From the IMG/VR virus record IMGVR_UViG_3300035183_000600, positions 1 through 21,634 of that record: a stretch of 21,634 bases of DNA. The stretch is one strand, 5' to 3'. A program made the translations under genes and the position numbers. This document shows positions 21,495-21,634 of the stretch, one piece after another (position 1 is the stretch's first letter; every line of letters starts with the position of its first letter). The notes beneath the pieces are model-generated. The model saw only the letters and a program-made list of their open reading frames with translations. It ran no database searches and was not told the origin of the DNA. Source of the DNA: a virus.

Positions 21495-21511
21495 TAATTG
21501 GATAATCCTCA
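21495..21511 (-). repeat. Right terminal inverted repeat, site R1
   Basis: Reverse complement TGAGGATTATCCAATTA, 16 of 17 bases identical to L1. On the plus strand it ends ...CCTCA, followed by ATAC. Confidence 0.88.
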
Positions 21512-21634
21512 ATACACTATAGAGGAACGGGGTGAAATACTCCGTTCCGTCGAAAGCAACAGTGTTCAACTCCTTCCGGTGGTGGTGGTGAGATTTCTTT
21601 TGCCCAGCGATGCAGTCGGGAAGCTTCCCGTAGC
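21512..21634. other. Host DNA right of the element
   Basis: Starts with the ATAC duplicate. A perfect 10-pair hairpin (one G-U) is at 21524-21533 / 21539-21548 around loop GAAAT. A 14-base perfect palindrome CGGGAAGCTTCCCG lies at 21617-21630. Neither is followed by a T run. One plus-strand frame is open from the junction to the window end, in phase with the open left-flank frame. The hairpins argue for an intergenic or REP-like setting instead. Undecided. Confidence 0.5.

Larger units (their letters stand above)
128..21511. mobile_element. Complete Mu-like transposable prophage (siphovirus type), 21.4 kb
   Basis: The left terminus TGTGGATTATCCAATTA (128-144) and the reverse complement of the right terminus TGAGGATTATCCAATTA (21495-21511) match at 16 of 17 positions. 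The ends are TG and CA, as for Mu and retroviral-type DDE elements. ATAC occurs immediately outside both ends (124-127 and 21512-21515), consistent with a 4-bp target duplication. Inside lie a DDE transposase, Gam, an S24 repressor and full head, lysis and tail gene sets with no evident frameshifts. Known Mu relatives are about 35-40 kb with 5-bp duplications, so both the size and the duplication are unusual. The exact termini are inferred from sequence only. Confidence 0.9.

Noticed and set aside
21495-21516. Right terminus placed at 21516 (CA at 21515-21516) instead of 21511
   Set aside because: It extends past the repeat shared with L1, and the following bases do not match the left flank. 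21511 gives better symmetry and the ATAC duplication.

Overview
The window is almost entirely one complete, apparently intact transposable (Mu-like) siphophage genome integrated in a bacterial chromosome. I place its ends at 128 and 21511 (21,384 bp). They carry a 17-bp terminal inverted repeat with one mismatch, TG...CA termini, a 4-bp ATAC duplication outside, and internal copies of an ACTCTCCAATTA-type motif that I read as transposase-binding sites. About 127 bp (left) and 123 bp (right) of host DNA flank it. The host is a moderately GC-rich bacterium that uses Shine-Dalgarno sites (AGGAGG is clear before several genes). CGATCG/GATCG words are very frequent. I cannot name the host from this evidence.

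Layout. (1) 128-367: left end with two transposase-type sites and a leftward terminator. (2) 368-10898, leftward late operon in transcription order: scaffold, major capsid, two small membrane proteins (holin-like), a fibre-like protein, major tail protein, tail assembly chaperones with a -1 frameshift, a 1410-aa tape measure, and three tail-tip genes. (3) 10899-11160: divergent late control region with three operator-like repeats followed by T-rich tracts about 30 bp apart. (4) 11161-16046, rightward late operon: two small connector/terminator-like genes, probable small terminase, GH108 endolysin, large terminase, DUF935-type portal, gpG-like protein. (5) 16043-16642: leftward LexA/CI-type repressor. 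(6) 16643-16802: divergent early control region with a near-consensus sigma-70 promoter. (7) 16803-21307, rightward early operon: DDE transposase, small proteins, Gam, a zinc-ribbon protein, a gpF-like minor head protein and an exported protein. (8) 21308-21511: right end with three transposase-type sites.

How it fits together. The repressor probably holds lysogeny through operators of consensus YGCATATSTGCR. These occur in the early control region, three times in the late control region and once at the start of the last gene. Released early transcription would give transposase and the DNA-end protector Gam. The two late operons supply head, lysis and tail functions. No tail sheath or tube pair of the Mu type is present, and there is one long tape measure, so the tail should be long and non-contractile.

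The most unusual points are: small size; the early module next to the right end rather than at the end where Mu carries it; no recognisable MuB ATPase; a D-E-E rather than D-D-E catalytic triad in the transposase; an S24 repressor whose catalytic Lys is Arg; an operator-like motif repeated genome-wide; perfect copies of the end motif inside three genes; and a head gene placed in the early operon.
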